This document shows, piece after piece, positions 44,150-53,461 of a stretch of DNA of 64,000 nt. Within the stretch, counting starts at the first letter, position 1. Every line of letters starts with the position of its first letter. This stretch comes from G020348185 sp964525045. GTDB lineage: Bacteria; Nitrospirota; Nitrospiria; Nitrospirales; UBA8639. Position numbers and translations under genes: made by a program. The notes under the pieces were generated by a model. That model ran no database searches, had not been told where the DNA came from, and saw only the letters and a list, made by a program, of their open reading frames with translations. Location: the NCBI GenBank assembly GCA_964525045.1, contig CAZGFD010000010.1, positions 75,133 to 139,132 of the forward strand. The letters run 5' to 3'.

Positions 44150-44348
44150 TTCCCGATTCCTCTCTTTAGATATTTTCTGGATATTGCCTCTTTTGTCCTA
44201 TCATAGCCTCAACCCAATTAAGCCTTGTAGAAATTTTTTCTGACACTCGAAACAAGATACCCCCAGCTTTTTCAGTCCCTCGTCCGAATTTATTACACTC
44301 TCTCAATCTCTTAAATCTTACTCCAAATCATCCTAAACTGGCTGTCGA

Positions 44349-44804
44349 TCATTCAACTGTTCCATGGATAAATTGACTAATGACCTGCTCAAGATCAATT
44401 CCCGATTCGGTATCCAGGATAAGGCCACCATTTTGCAAGAGTTCCCCTGCCCCCCCCGGGGACAATTCCATGAATTTTTCGCCAATAATGCCACGCGTCT
44501 TGATAGAGACCATGGCATCACTATATACCGGAATCCCATCTTGAACAGCCAGAACCACTAGAGCAAGGTCCTTTTTCAATCCAATATGTTTCACTCGCCC
44601 GACCTCCACACCGGCAATTTCTACCGATGCGCCACGTTTTAATCCTGACGTAGACGAGAACTCGGCTTGAAGTTCATAATAATCCCCTCCGATTAATTCT
44701 AATTTCCCTAATTTGATGGCCAAATACCCGAGACAAACCACTCCCACCAATACAAAAATTCCTACGGTAAACTCAAGCCTTCCTCTCCCCATTATTCCCA
44801 CCAT
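44349..44804 (-). CDS. mlaD: MlaD, MCE-domain lipid transport protein
   Basis: A 151-aa protein with one N-terminal helix (LEFTVGIFVLVGVVCLGYLA) and an MCE domain: YYELQAEFSSTSGLKRGASV, EIAGVEVGRVKHIGL and VSIKTRGIIGEKFMELSPGG. MCE proteins form hexameric rings that hold lipid in the periplasm. The gap to mlaF (about 160 bp) contains GAAACCC repeats. Confidence 0.92.
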   Translation of the reverse strand: MVGIMGRGRLEFTVGIFVLVGVVCLGYLAIKLGKLELIGGDYYELQAEFSSTSGLKRGASVEIAGVEVGRVKHIGLKKDLALVVLAVQDGIPVYSDAMVSIKTRGIIGEKFMELSPGGAGELLQNGGLILDTESGIDLEQVISQFIHGTVE

Positions 44805-44895
44805 CGCAAACGGTCATTCATTTTGATTGCATGGAGTAAGATCCGACCCATTGAACCGTATCTGGTGAAAATTGTAACCCAAATTTCTTTTTGTT

Positions 44896-44962
44896 ACCCG
44901 AAACTCGAAACCCGGAACCCGAAACTTCTTACAATTCCCCGAAACTTGAAATCTGAAAATTT
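44896..44962. repeat. Intergenic GAAAC-type short tandem repeat between mlaD and mlaF
   Basis: Degenerate 7-nt units (CGAAACC/TGAAATC) in two blocks separated by a few bases. Related clusters occur in at least six other gaps. Confidence 0.6.
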
Positions 44963-44963
44963 T

Positions 44964-45701
44964 TTAAGGGACCGGAGCGGTATCAACTGAGATAAATTCT
45001 TGTACGACAGGATCATTGAGTCGCTGAAACTCCTCCGCAGGAGCCATGGCTGTAACCTTACCACCCTTCAGCATGGCAACCCAATCGGAAATGGAAAAAA
45101 TTTCTGGGATTTCATGGCTCACCATCACTGCCGTAAACCCAAACACTCGATGCATAGAGAGAATGAGGTTATGAATGGCCCTGGCCATCAAGGGATCAAG
45201 ACCAGTTGTCGGCTCATCAAACAAAATGATCTCCGGCCCCATCCCCAGGGCCCGAGCTAATCCCACGCGCTTCTTCATTCCGCCACTTAACTCGGCAGGA
45301 TATTTATGTCCCATATCCCCCAGCCCCACCCGGTCCAGCATATCCTGCACAACCCGAGTGATTTCCACCTCAGATAGTACTCGTTTTTCTCGTAAAGGAA
45401 ACGCCACATTATCAAAGACAGTCATGGAGTCGAACAGAGCAGCGGATTGAAACAACATGGCAAATCGTTTGCGCACTTCATTCAATGCCCTTTCCTTGAG
45501 CCGGGAAATATCAACCCCATCCACCAGCACTTTCCCTCTGTCCGGCCGAAGTAACCCGATCATATGCTTCAGCATGACGCTTTTCCCTTCACCACTAGGC
45601 CCAATAATGGTTGTTAACTGCCCGGTGGGAATTTCTAAATTGACGCCTTGCAGGACCTGCTGCCCTCCCAAGGACTTTTCTACCCCTTCCAGTCTTATCA
45701 T
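44964..45701 (-). CDS. mlaF: MlaF, ABC transporter ATPase
   Basis: A 245-aa ATPase. Walker A GPSGEGKS (about residues 35-42), Q-loop FQSAALFDSMTVFDNVAFPL, signature LSGGMKKRVGLARALG, Walker B IILFDEPTTGLDP and the H-loop VMVSHEI are all present. It drives lipid movement by the MlaE permease and MlaD ring. GEGKS in place of the more common GSGKS is seen in Mla ATPases. Confidence 0.94.
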   Translation of the reverse strand: MIRLEGVEKSLGGQQVLQGVNLEIPTGQLTTIIGPSGEGKSVMLKHMIGLLRPDRGKVLVDGVDISRLKERALNEVRKRFAMLFQSAALFDSMTVFDNVAFPLREKRVLSEVEITRVVQDMLDRVGLGDMGHKYPAELSGGMKKRVGLARALGMGPEIILFDEPTTGLDPLMARAIHNLILSMHRVFGFTAVMVSHEIPEIFSISDWVAMLKGGKVTAMAPAEEFQRLNDPVVQEFISVDTAPVP

Positions 45702-45720
45702 GGGAACCCCACCAACATCT

Positions 45721-45887
45721 CTAACGCGGCCGTTTCGAGTTTCGGGTTTCGCGTGAAAAACATCGCAGGGTCGAATGAGTCGAGCCGCTCATACAATAGT
45801 GTATTTTTTCTGCTTTGAAGAGGTTGGTATCTCTTCGACTCCAAGACCTTTTCGACCTTTTTGATCTTTTCGACTCTCCTTGGTGCC
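45721..45887. repeat. Two short repeat clusters between mlaF and mlaE
   Basis: A GTTTCGAGTTTCGGGTTTC block at about 45735-45754 and a purine-type GGTCGAAAA block (seen on the minus strand) at about 45840-45878. The gap is unusually long inside an otherwise compact operon. Confidence 0.55.
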
Positions 45888-46655
45888 CTATAGGAGAACC
45901 GAGGTCAGGAAATAATCCCAAATCAATATTAAGACCGAGGTTAACACCACCGCGTCGGTTGTGGCTTTTCCCAAGCCTTCCGCGCTCATACTGGTAGTAA
46001 ACCCTTTATAACAACAGACCCAGCTCACGATGAGTCCGAAACTCATGGATTTGAGAATGCCTCCATACACATCCTTCCATTCAACAGCTGACTCAATTGA
46101 GCTCCAATACGATCCGGCACCAACACCCAGAAGCTTCACCCCAACAATATACCCGCCCCATATCCCAACAACGTCGAAAATCGAAACCAACAAGGGCACG
46201 GCCAATAAGGAGGCCACGATCTTAGGGGAAATCAAATACTGGAGAGGGTTGACCGCCATCGTTTCAAGGGCATCAATCTGTTCCGTGATGCGCATGATCC
46301 CAATCTCAGCCGTCATGGCGGATCCCGCTCGTGCTGTCACCATCAATGAGGCCAACACTGGGCCTAGCTCACGAATCATGCTCAACGCCACTGCAGAACC
46401 CAACAGCCCCTCCGATCCAAACTTTCTCAAGGAGTAATATCCTTGAAGCGCTAAGACCATCCCGGTAAAAGTGGCGGTCAAGATAACGACAAACGTGGAT
46501 TTTAACCCAATGAAGTGAAGTTGTTTAATGATATGTCTTACCCGCAGCGGGGGGCGGAAGAGCCAGGCGACAGCCTGGAGAAGAAAAATGAACATCCGCC
46601 CCATTTCGTCAATGAGAAAAAGTGTGGCTGCGCCAATCCGTTGAACCATTACCAT
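45888..46655 (-). CDS. mlaE: MlaE, ABC transporter permease
   Basis: A 255-aa permease of the MlaE/YrbE family with about five to six helices: FVVILTATFTGMVLALQGYY, EGLLGSAVALSMIRELGPVL, MVTARAGSAMTAEIGIMRIT (the family signature) and EQIDALETMAVNPLQYLISP. The gene start overlaps the 3' end of hpnG. The 186-bp gap to mlaF carries two short repeat clusters. Confidence 0.94.
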   Translation of the reverse strand: MVMVQRIGAATLFLIDEMGRMFIFLLQAVAWLFRPPLRVRHIIKQLHFIGLKSTFVVILTATFTGMVLALQGYYSLRKFGSEGLLGSAVALSMIRELGPVLASLMVTARAGSAMTAEIGIMRITEQIDALETMAVNPLQYLISPKIVASLLAVPLLVSIFDVVGIWGGYIVGVKLLGVGAGSYWSSIESAVEWKDVYGGILKSMSFGLIVSWVCCYKGFTTSMSAEGLGKATTDAVVLTSVLILIWDYFLTSVLL

Positions 46656-47455
46656 GAAGGAGGGGTACCCTTGGGCAGATTTACGTCCAGGTTGGCAATC
46701 CCCAGATTGCCTTGACGAAAAAAGATCATGAAGAACTTGGTTATTTGACGAGAAGTCTGGACCATATGGGTCTGAAGCCGGAAAAGGTGGGCCCAGTTTT
46801 TTGGCGAGGCCATAAGCGATGGCAATCCTTTAACCCAACCAAACGGACTTAAAAATATGTTCAATTCTTCAGGCAAATCCTCATCCATGAGATCAGAAAT
46901 GGCACGAATGACGACAAAGGGAATCTTTTTTTCATCCGCAATGTATCCAAGGGGGGCACTTTCCATATCCAATCCAATTGCCCCTGTTCTATTTGCAATT
47001 TCTTGTTTTTCGATAGCTCGATTGACAATTCGTGGGACCGTCACCATTCGACCTAACCGGGTATGGTCATTCAGGGATAACCCGATTTCAAATGCTTTCT
47101 GCGCAAAACCTGGATGACACAGGATTGGCGAGGCCGGGGGATGGAACTTAGGCCCATTGGGTTCATGAAAGACTTGATCAGCCACCACGATGGCCCCAAT
47201 GCTAGAAGGAGTCAGGGCGGCAGCGTAACCAGTGGAAATAGCCATATCCCACTTCTGACCATCCAAAACCGCGTGGCAGGTTTCCGCGGCTTTGTGAGGA
47301 CCGACTCCCGTGCGAAAGAGGAAGATACGAGCCTGATCACTTCTTCCAATTAAACACTTGATGTTTGAAACGGTGCTGTTACGTTCAACTTGGAAGGCTC
47401 GACGAACGGCGTTGTATTCCCACCGAGTCGCCGTAAAGATGGCAAGTGTGAACAG
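46649..47455 (-). CDS. hpnG: HpnG-like hopanoid-associated nucleoside phosphorylase, probable CTG start
   Basis: A purine-nucleoside-phosphorylase-superfamily protein expected to remove adenine from adenosylhopane, giving ribosylhopane after HpnH. The conserved N-terminus lies upstream of any ATG/GTG/TTG of the usual call (TTG 47266): in frame one reads LFTLAIFTATRWEYNAVRRA and IFLFRTGVGPHKAAET, which match the family start (ATRWE, TGVGP). That frame is open back to a stop just before 47470, and CTG at 47455 has GGAGG six nt upstream. The core holds STGYAAAL, GAIVVAD, LDMESAP and IRAISD. Giving 268 aa, it fits family size. A missed frameshift at the start is the alternative. Confidence 0.75.
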   Translation of the reverse strand: MFTLAIFTATRWEYNAVRRAFQVERNSTVSNIKCLIGRSDQARIFLFRTGVGPHKAAETCHAVLDGQKWDMAISTGYAAALTPSSIGAIVVADQVFHEPNGPKFHPPASPILCHPGFAQKAFEIGLSLNDHTRLGRMVTVPRIVNRAIEKQEIANRTGAIGLDMESAPLGYIADEKKIPFVVIRAISDLMDEDLPEELNIFLSPFGWVKGLPSLMASPKNWAHLFRLQTHMVQTSRQITKFFMIFFRQGNLGIANLDVNLPKGTPPSW

Positions 47456-47575
47456 GAGGTTCCTCCAACTTCATTCCCAGGAGGCTGGTATTCAGATGAT
47501 TGGTCGTGAAAATTTCTGAATACGTAAGATTTAGGATTAGTATCGGCGGCCAGACTGGATCTCAATCAGAAAAGT

Positions 47576-49771
47576 CTAGGCCAGGAATTGGGTTTTACGA
47601 AAGTCACTTCGTACTTTTTGGGCCCTCATTCGTAATTCGTCAGCTCGAGACTGACCATTGGTTTTAATATTTCGATACATCCCTAAGGCCCACAAGGGAA
47701 AATATTTGAAGTAACCATGATAGCGAAGATAAAACACTCGAGGAAACCCCGTTCCGGTGTGAAACGGTTCATCCCACACCCCATCGTCCCGCTGATGACG
47801 AAGGAGAAAGTTGACCCCTCGCACCACGCTAATCGAATCTGAGGTGCCGGCAGCCATCAGCGCCATCAATGCCCAGGCTGTCTGAGAAGCGGTACTTTCC
47901 CCTTTCCCAGCAAATTCCGAATCACCATACGATAGACAAGACTCCCCCCACCCTCCATCATGATTTTGAATCGACTCAAGCCAGGTCACGGCTCGGTGAA
48001 TCCAGCCGGAGGTCATATCAACCCCAATGGCTTGCAGTCCAGAAAGCACACACCAGGTTCCGTAAATATAATTGACTCCCCAACGTCCATACCAACTTCC
48101 ATTAGATTCTTGTTCTCTTCGCAGAAACTCCAAGGCCGCCCCGACCGCAGGGTGGGTTCGGTCATACCCCAGGGTCCCTAACATCTCCAAACAACGTCCA
48201 GTGAGATCAGCGGTGCTGGGATCCAGAAGGGCTTCATGATCGGCAAAGGGAATTTTATTGAAAATCAGACGATTATTGTCTTTGTCATAAGCGCCCCATC
48301 CCCCATCAGACCCTTGCATCGCCAACGCCCACTCACACCCCCGGCGAATGGACTCATCCTGATCCGCAGGAAGGAGGTCGGTTTTCAGTTTGGAGAGAGC
48401 AATGACCACCGCGGCCGTGTCATCCACGTCCGGATACCATTCATTTTCAAACTGGAAGTACCAACCACCCGGTTCCGCGCCCGGAGAAGAAACCCCCCAA
48501 TCCCCAACACGGCGGGTTTGTTTGGAACGCAACCATGTAGCGGCTCGCTCCAGGGCAGGATGATCAAGTGGCATTCCCCGTTCCAGGAGGGTATTCAGCA
48601 CAAGGGCCGTATCCCACACCGAGGAAAAACATGGCTGGAGATGGAGTGTGACCGGATGACGGCTCCCTTCCCGATTGGGCGAATAGACTTCCAATGCTTC
48701 GATTTCCTTCAGCGCCTTTATCATCATCGGATGATCGGGCGAATATCCTAGGGCATGCATGGCCAATATGGAATTGGCCATGGCCGGATAAATGGCCCCC
48801 AACCCTCCATCACCCTGCATGTGATCAATCATCCAGGTTTCAGCTTTTTTCAGAGCTTTCTTTCGTAAAGCCCGGATGGGATAGGTCTCGTACAATTTGA
48901 GTACTGCATCGACCCAGACAAAGAAATTTCTCCAACTCACTAAAAATCTATCTCTCTTAAACGGGGGTTCGTTCCGATAATGAATCTGTTCAGGCGGTGT
49001 GACATAGAGTTCCTCGATGCCTTGATCCTTGGTGATGCGACACAGGGGCCGGTGAGCAAAAATGATGAGAAGGGGTGTGATCACCGCCCGAGACCAATAC
49101 GAAACCGCATAGAGGTTAAAATAGAACCATTTAGGAGCTAACATGATTTCTGGCGGCATGCTCGGAATGCCTCGCCAATCATATTGACCAAATAGCGCCA
49201 ACGCGATTTTCGAGAAAACATTGGCACTGACCACCCCCCCTTGATCGAGAATTCTTTGGCGGGCAAGCTGCATAAAGGGTTCATCTGGCGAAACGCCGCA
49301 AAGTTTCAAAGCAAAATAGGCCTTGACGGAGGCACTCTGGTCGGCCGGGCCTCCCGAATAAATGGACCAACCACCATCCTCTAATTGGGTTTGAATCAGA
49401 TACCGCACGGCTTTTCTTTCTCGTTCGGGATCGATTCGGTTGAGATAGCGGCGAAGCATCACATATTCGGAGGTGAGGGTCGAATCGGCCTCAAGTTCTG
49501 CGACCCAATAGCCAACCTCAGGATCCTGTTGCTTCAAGAACCAGGACTCCCCCCTTTGGAGGGCTTCGTCAATAGCCTCCACGTGTCCCACGGTGGACGA
49601 CCAGACCCGGCCACTGGCCACCGACTCAGCGGGAGGGACGGGGTTGGGATTGTGGGATACTAACTTCAGTGATGGTCCACGGCGTCTGGAAGCTCGGGGT
49701 TTCAGTACCGGTGACACATTCGCCAAGAAACTATCAGACAGGCGTACAAATAGTTGTTTCAGTAACCTCAT
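47576..49771 (-). CDS. shc: Squalene-hopene cyclase
   Basis: A 731-aa cyclase turning squalene into hopene/hopanol. The catalytic acid motif DVDDTA (WYPDVDDTAAVVIAL) is in the middle. Several QW repeats are present (DGGWSIYSG, GSDGGWGAYD, SNGSWYGRWGVNYIYGTW, DGGWGES). The N-terminus has about 60 extra residues rich in Arg, Ser and Pro before EALQRGESWFLKQQDP. The enzyme binds the inner membrane as a monotopic dimer. It begins the hopanoid-lipid transport block: hpnG, mlaE, mlaF, mlaD and mlaC follow on the same strand. Confidence 0.95.
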   Translation of the reverse strand: MRLLKQLFVRLSDSFLANVSPVLKPRASRRRGPSLKLVSHNPNPVPPAESVASGRVWSSTVGHVEAIDEALQRGESWFLKQQDPEVGYWVAELEADSTLTSEYVMLRRYLNRIDPERERKAVRYLIQTQLEDGGWSIYSGGPADQSASVKAYFALKLCGVSPDEPFMQLARQRILDQGGVVSANVFSKIALALFGQYDWRGIPSMPPEIMLAPKWFYFNLYAVSYWSRAVITPLLIIFAHRPLCRITKDQGIEELYVTPPEQIHYRNEPPFKRDRFLVSWRNFFVWVDAVLKLYETYPIRALRKKALKKAETWMIDHMQGDGGLGAIYPAMANSILAMHALGYSPDHPMMIKALKEIEALEVYSPNREGSRHPVTLHLQPCFSSVWDTALVLNTLLERGMPLDHPALERAATWLRSKQTRRVGDWGVSSPGAEPGGWYFQFENEWYPDVDDTAAVVIALSKLKTDLLPADQDESIRRGCEWALAMQGSDGGWGAYDKDNNRLIFNKIPFADHEALLDPSTADLTGRCLEMLGTLGYDRTHPAVGAALEFLRREQESNGSWYGRWGVNYIYGTWCVLSGLQAIGVDMTSGWIHRAVTWLESIQNHDGGWGESCLSYGDSEFAGKGESTASQTAWALMALMAAGTSDSISVVRGVNFLLRHQRDDGVWDEPFHTGTGFPRVFYLRYHGYFKYFPLWALGMYRNIKTNGQSRADELRMRAQKVRSDFRKTQFLA

Positions 49772-50001
49772 GGTTTATTCACTCTTTGGAGTCGCGCTTA
49801 TCGTCAGGGGAATAACTGGAGAGAATGCATGGATCTTGATAGGCAAAAGGAGGAACGTCACGATCTTTATAGGGTTTTTGGCTTATAGCAATACACTTGA
49901 GGAACTGTCAATGGGAAACGCCTTGGGAACATTGAATGTTCTCATGATCTTGAAAACGTCGGGCGGACATATCAAGCCTGGAACTGAGGGTCCACCACTA
50001 T

Positions 50002-51306
50002 TTATGAAAGGAGCACGATTCGTTCTCGGCGATCTTTTACGTTTCTTGTTCCATTTCTGGTATCAAAAACCACCGGAGCGTGCTCCACAATTAAGTCATA
50101 ATCAAATGCCGAATGGGCGGTTAGAATCAAACAGCAGGCGCTTTCCTGTAACAGCGTTGGACTTAAGGGCTGGGATTTATACTGTTGATCGCCCACCATC
50201 AGGCTGGGAGCAAAAGGGTCACAATACGTTAAATGGGCTCCTTCTTGCCGCAAAATTTTCATCACCTTAGTAGCCGGCGATTCACGAGGGTCTCCAATAT
50301 TCTCCTTATAGGTGACTCCCAAAATTAAAATTTTCGAACCGTTAAGACATAGACTTTGTTGGTTGAGAATCCGTTGAAGTTTGCTCACGACAAAATAAGG
50401 CATATTTTCATTAATTTCCCCTGCCAATTCGATGAATCGCGTATGGATATCGTATTCCTTGGACTTCCAGGCCAAATAATAGGGATCAAGGGGAATGCAA
50501 TGTCCACCAACACCTGGGCCGGGATAGAAAGGCATAAACCCAAAATTTTTGGTCGCCGCGGCGTCAATAACCTCATAGACATTAAGATTCATTCTGTCAC
50601 ACAGAAGGGTGAGCTCATTAACCAAGGCAATATTGACCGATCGAAACACATTTTCAAATACCTTGGCCATTTCCGCGACCCGTGGAGAACTGAGCGGGAA
50701 AATTTTTACAATGGATTGTTCATAAAAAGTTTTTGCGACCTTCTGGCAGTTTTCTGTCACCCCACCGACTAATTTATACGTGTTATGCGTTTTAAATTGA
50801 GGATTCCCCGGATCGACACGTTCAGGGGAAAACGCGACAAAAAGGTTTGTCCCAACGGTTAAGCCCACTTCGGTCAGTTTAGCTAAAATTATCTCTTCAG
50901 TCGTTCCAGGGTAGGTGGTGCTTTCCAAAATCACTAACATATTTGAATGGGCATACTGAGCTAACTGTTGGGTGACCCTCACAATGGAGCTAATATCAGG
51001 CTCCTTATTGGGTGTCAGGGGAGTGGGCACGCAAATCAGTACAATGTCACAACCTTTCAGGGCAGAGAACTCCGTAGTGGCCCATAACCGTTTACGTTCT
51101 ACCACTTCCCGAAGGTCGGCATCCCTCACATCAGAGATATAGCTATTCCCTTGGTTCACCTGATCGACTTTTTCAGGAACTTCGTCAATTCCAATAACCG
51201 AAAAACCGGTTTTGGCTTGAAGGACTGCCAGCGGAAGCCCAACATAGCCCAGACCAACTACCCCAATTTGGGCCGAACGATCCTTAATCTTTTCAATCAA
51301 TTTCAT
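50002..51306 (-). CDS. UDP-glucose/UDP-N-acetyl-sugar 6-dehydrogenase family protein
   Basis: A 434-aa nucleotide-sugar dehydrogenase. NAD-binding GVVGLGYVGLPLAVLQAKTG lies at the N-terminus. LICVPTPLTPNKEPDIS, LESTTYPGTTEE, AFSPERVDPGN, the central GPGVGGHCIPLDPYYLAWKS with catalytic Cys, and C-terminal GVTYKENIGDPRESPA match the WbpA/VipA type acting on UDP-GlcNAc or a related sugar. Product would be a uronic acid for surface polysaccharide. The ATG at 51306 (MKLIEKIKDR) is preferred to an upstream frame at 51336. No other polysaccharide gene is next to it. Confidence 0.88.
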   Translation of the reverse strand: MKLIEKIKDRSAQIGVVGLGYVGLPLAVLQAKTGFSVIGIDEVPEKVDQVNQGNSYISDVRDADLREVVERKRLWATTEFSALKGCDIVLICVPTPLTPNKEPDISSIVRVTQQLAQYAHSNMLVILESTTYPGTTEEIILAKLTEVGLTVGTNLFVAFSPERVDPGNPQFKTHNTYKLVGGVTENCQKVAKTFYEQSIVKIFPLSSPRVAEMAKVFENVFRSVNIALVNELTLLCDRMNLNVYEVIDAAATKNFGFMPFYPGPGVGGHCIPLDPYYLAWKSKEYDIHTRFIELAGEINENMPYFVVSKLQRILNQQSLCLNGSKILILGVTYKENIGDPRESPATKVMKILRQEGAHLTYCDPFAPSLMVGDQQYKSQPLSPTLLQESACCLILTAHSAFDYDLIVEHAPVVFDTRNGTRNVKDRRERIVLLS

Positions 51307-51433
51307 GATAGATATGAACCCGGCATCCTTTCCCAAAAATCGCTAACGGTTTGGAAACCATTTTACCTAATTCCGGAATATTGAATATCGAATACCAAAT
51401 GTTGAATCATGAAGGAAAAGGAGAGGCTGAATG

Positions 51434-51880
51434 TTAGGAGGAAACATCATTCGTGACATTTGTTAAGACCTTGTCCTGGTCAATGGTCCACACATCGCAG
51501 GTGCTATCGCCGTCAATATTTCCAATCGCCACAGCCACGAATGTCGAGTCTGACACCTTGTCCAATGTCGACGCGGTACATCCTGGAGGAAGTGTCCCAG
51601 AATTAGCTTTACCCAGCTCATAATAGTAACGTTGTGTAGTCCCGGTAATCCCAAAGCCAATGGCATTGAAATCGTCGATATAGCCATTGTTTTCCGCAAA
51701 ATACGCGACTTCTCCAGTATGAATGGCCACAAGATTATTTTTGGCCTCTACCTGTTTGGTCTTCGCCTGATAGCTCATAAAACTTGGAATCGCAATCGTC
51801 GCTAATATGCCGATAATGGCCACCACAATCATTAACTCTGTCAGGCTGAAACCTTTTTGTCGATCTAAGCGTCTTAACAT
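51434..51880 (-). CDS. pilA: Type IV pilin, PilA-like
   Basis: A 148-aa prepilin. The leader MLRRLDRQKG ends in the prepilin peptidase site G|FSLTELMIVVAIIGILATIA with Glu at +5, giving N-methylphenylalanine pilin. The mature globular part has two Cys (PPGCTAS and STCDVW) that could form the C-terminal disulfide loop. The ATG follows GGAGATCCGTAA. No pilus assembly genes are in the window. Confidence 0.92.
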   Translation of the reverse strand: MLRRLDRQKGFSLTELMIVVAIIGILATIAIPSFMSYQAKTKQVEAKNNLVAIHTGEVAYFAENNGYIDDFNAIGFGITGTTQRYYYELGKANSGTLPPGCTASTLDKVSDSTFVAVAIGNIDGDSTCDVWTIDQDKVLTNVTNDVSS

Positions 51881-52580
51881 TTACGGATCTCCTTAACACA
51901 TAAAAAATGCATGCCCTTTTCAGTTTCAGTTGGCCAATTGAGCCCAATCAGGCAACAAGACTCTGATGGCAGGCCCTTACACGGAGCGAAGGCCTCCCGC
52001 CTGTCACTGCGAGGAGGGGGTCATACCATTACCTTCAGACTTGTTCGTAATTGTGAAGAGGTTGGCTTCAAAACACGCAATAATAAATGACATCTTGGGA
52101 CTTTTTTTGAGCTTGGGGGATAAAGAAGCTACCCTTTATCTCATAGGGACTCTAATTAACTTACTGGTCGATATTATACCACTTATCGTTAGACAAAGCT
52201 GTCCCCTCCTTTCGGTTCGCCTTCAGGTAAACACCTAAATACTCATTGCTATTTTATAAAACATCAATAGAAAAACAAGATTCAAGGCTCACATATCAAT
52301 CCGCTTTTTACTATTAAATCGAAACGACACACATGAAACTTGAAATTTTTGTTCACCCTATTCAGCTTTTCTTCAAAAAAAATTGAAATTTATTGTGATC
52401 CGAGTCAAACCGAGGGGCAAGAGTTTCAGATTTCAAGTTTCAAGTTTGGGGACCAAGAAACTTCTCGTCGGAACCTGAAATTTAAGGGGAATGCGTTTTC
52501 TGGGAAATGATTGAGCAAACAAAATCAAAGACTTGTCAAGATCAAAGGGGATAAGGCTTTGACATGCTCCATTCTATCAC
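51881..52580. other. Intergenic region with repeat cluster
   Basis: No gene found in 700 bp. Around 52425-52490 lies a run of TTTCAAGTTTC/TTTCAGATTTC units of the type found in other gaps of the right half. Confidence 0.45.
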
Positions 52581-53177
52581 TCAGTGTTTCTTGCGAGAAG
52601 ATTTTTTGGATTTTTCTTTTTTAGGGATGTTTTCAAGGGGAATAAAGACCGCACAGGCAACGACGGTAATCCACATGTTAGGTTTACCGATAGCTGATTG
52701 AGTAATATTCTGGGTTCGAACAATTTCACCACCCATCTTAAACACCTGTTCCCTCTCTTTCCAGGCAATATCTGGGTCAAATTCAATTCCAAGAGTGGTG
52801 GCAAGCATTTGAGCTGCTAAATCTTCGGTATATTCTCCGGCTTCCTCATCTGTCTCGCCATAAGCATGGTGTTCGGAAAGATACCCATAGCGATTCTTCC
52901 GTCCCGTGGGGATGGCCAATCCGATAGAAGCCGAAATCAGTCGGTTGCGTTCGTTGGTTTCTGAGCGGGCCATGACACAATAGGTCACTTCTCCAGGATT
53001 GAGAAGTTTTTCTCCCCGCTTTCGAGGAATGATTTTGCAATCAGGAGGGAGAATCGACGAGACGCTAACAAGATTGCAGAAAGCAATACCGGCGCTACGA
53101 AGCGCCTCCTCAAAAGAGGCCAGTTTTTCCCGGTGTACACCGACCCCCCGAGTTAAAAACATGTGCGTGGGAACCAT
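52581..53177 (-). CDS. Pyruvoyl-dependent arginine decarboxylase
   Basis: A 198-aa proenzyme that makes agmatine from arginine. The self-cleavage site is in LVSVSSILPPDC; by comparison with the archaeal enzyme Ser40-Ser41 would be split, with Ser41 becoming the pyruvoyl group. Further family blocks are FLTRGVGVHREKLASFEEAL, YCVMARSETNERNRLISASI and YGYLSEHHAYGETDEEAGEY. The C-terminus has a Lys-rich tail (KKEKSKKSSRKKH). It is likely cytosolic and starts polyamine synthesis; a deoxyhypusine-synthase-like gene lies 3 kb away. Confidence 0.92.
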   Translation of the reverse strand: MVPTHMFLTRGVGVHREKLASFEEALRSAGIAFCNLVSVSSILPPDCKIIPRKRGEKLLNPGEVTYCVMARSETNERNRLISASIGLAIPTGRKNRYGYLSEHHAYGETDEEAGEYTEDLAAQMLATTLGIEFDPDIAWKEREQVFKMGGEIVRTQNITQSAIGKPNMWITVVACAVFIPLENIPKKEKSKKSSRKKH

Positions 53178-53461
53178 AATTTCTCCATTTATCTAAGGTA
53201 TCATGTAATCAATAGCCAAACATTCCTTCTTCATCTCAAATAAACAGTTGATTCCACCACTTGGTTACTGATTGCGCCCCGACAAATTGTAAGGATTGCT
53301 GAGGCAAGACTGAGGGTGACAAATTATCAATCTTTACTCTAAGTCCGCACTTTTACCAAGAGTAAAGGACAAGGTGCAACAATATTGATGAGGACGGTTG
53401 AGATTTCTCTACAATGGGAGGGAGCCGTTATTAGAAAAAATATAAGAGGTATCTGTGATCA

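Noticed and set aside
49593..50270. 225-codon plus-strand frame between shc and the dehydrogenase gene
   Set aside because: Overlaps both genes in antisense with no ribosome-binding site or recognisable domain.
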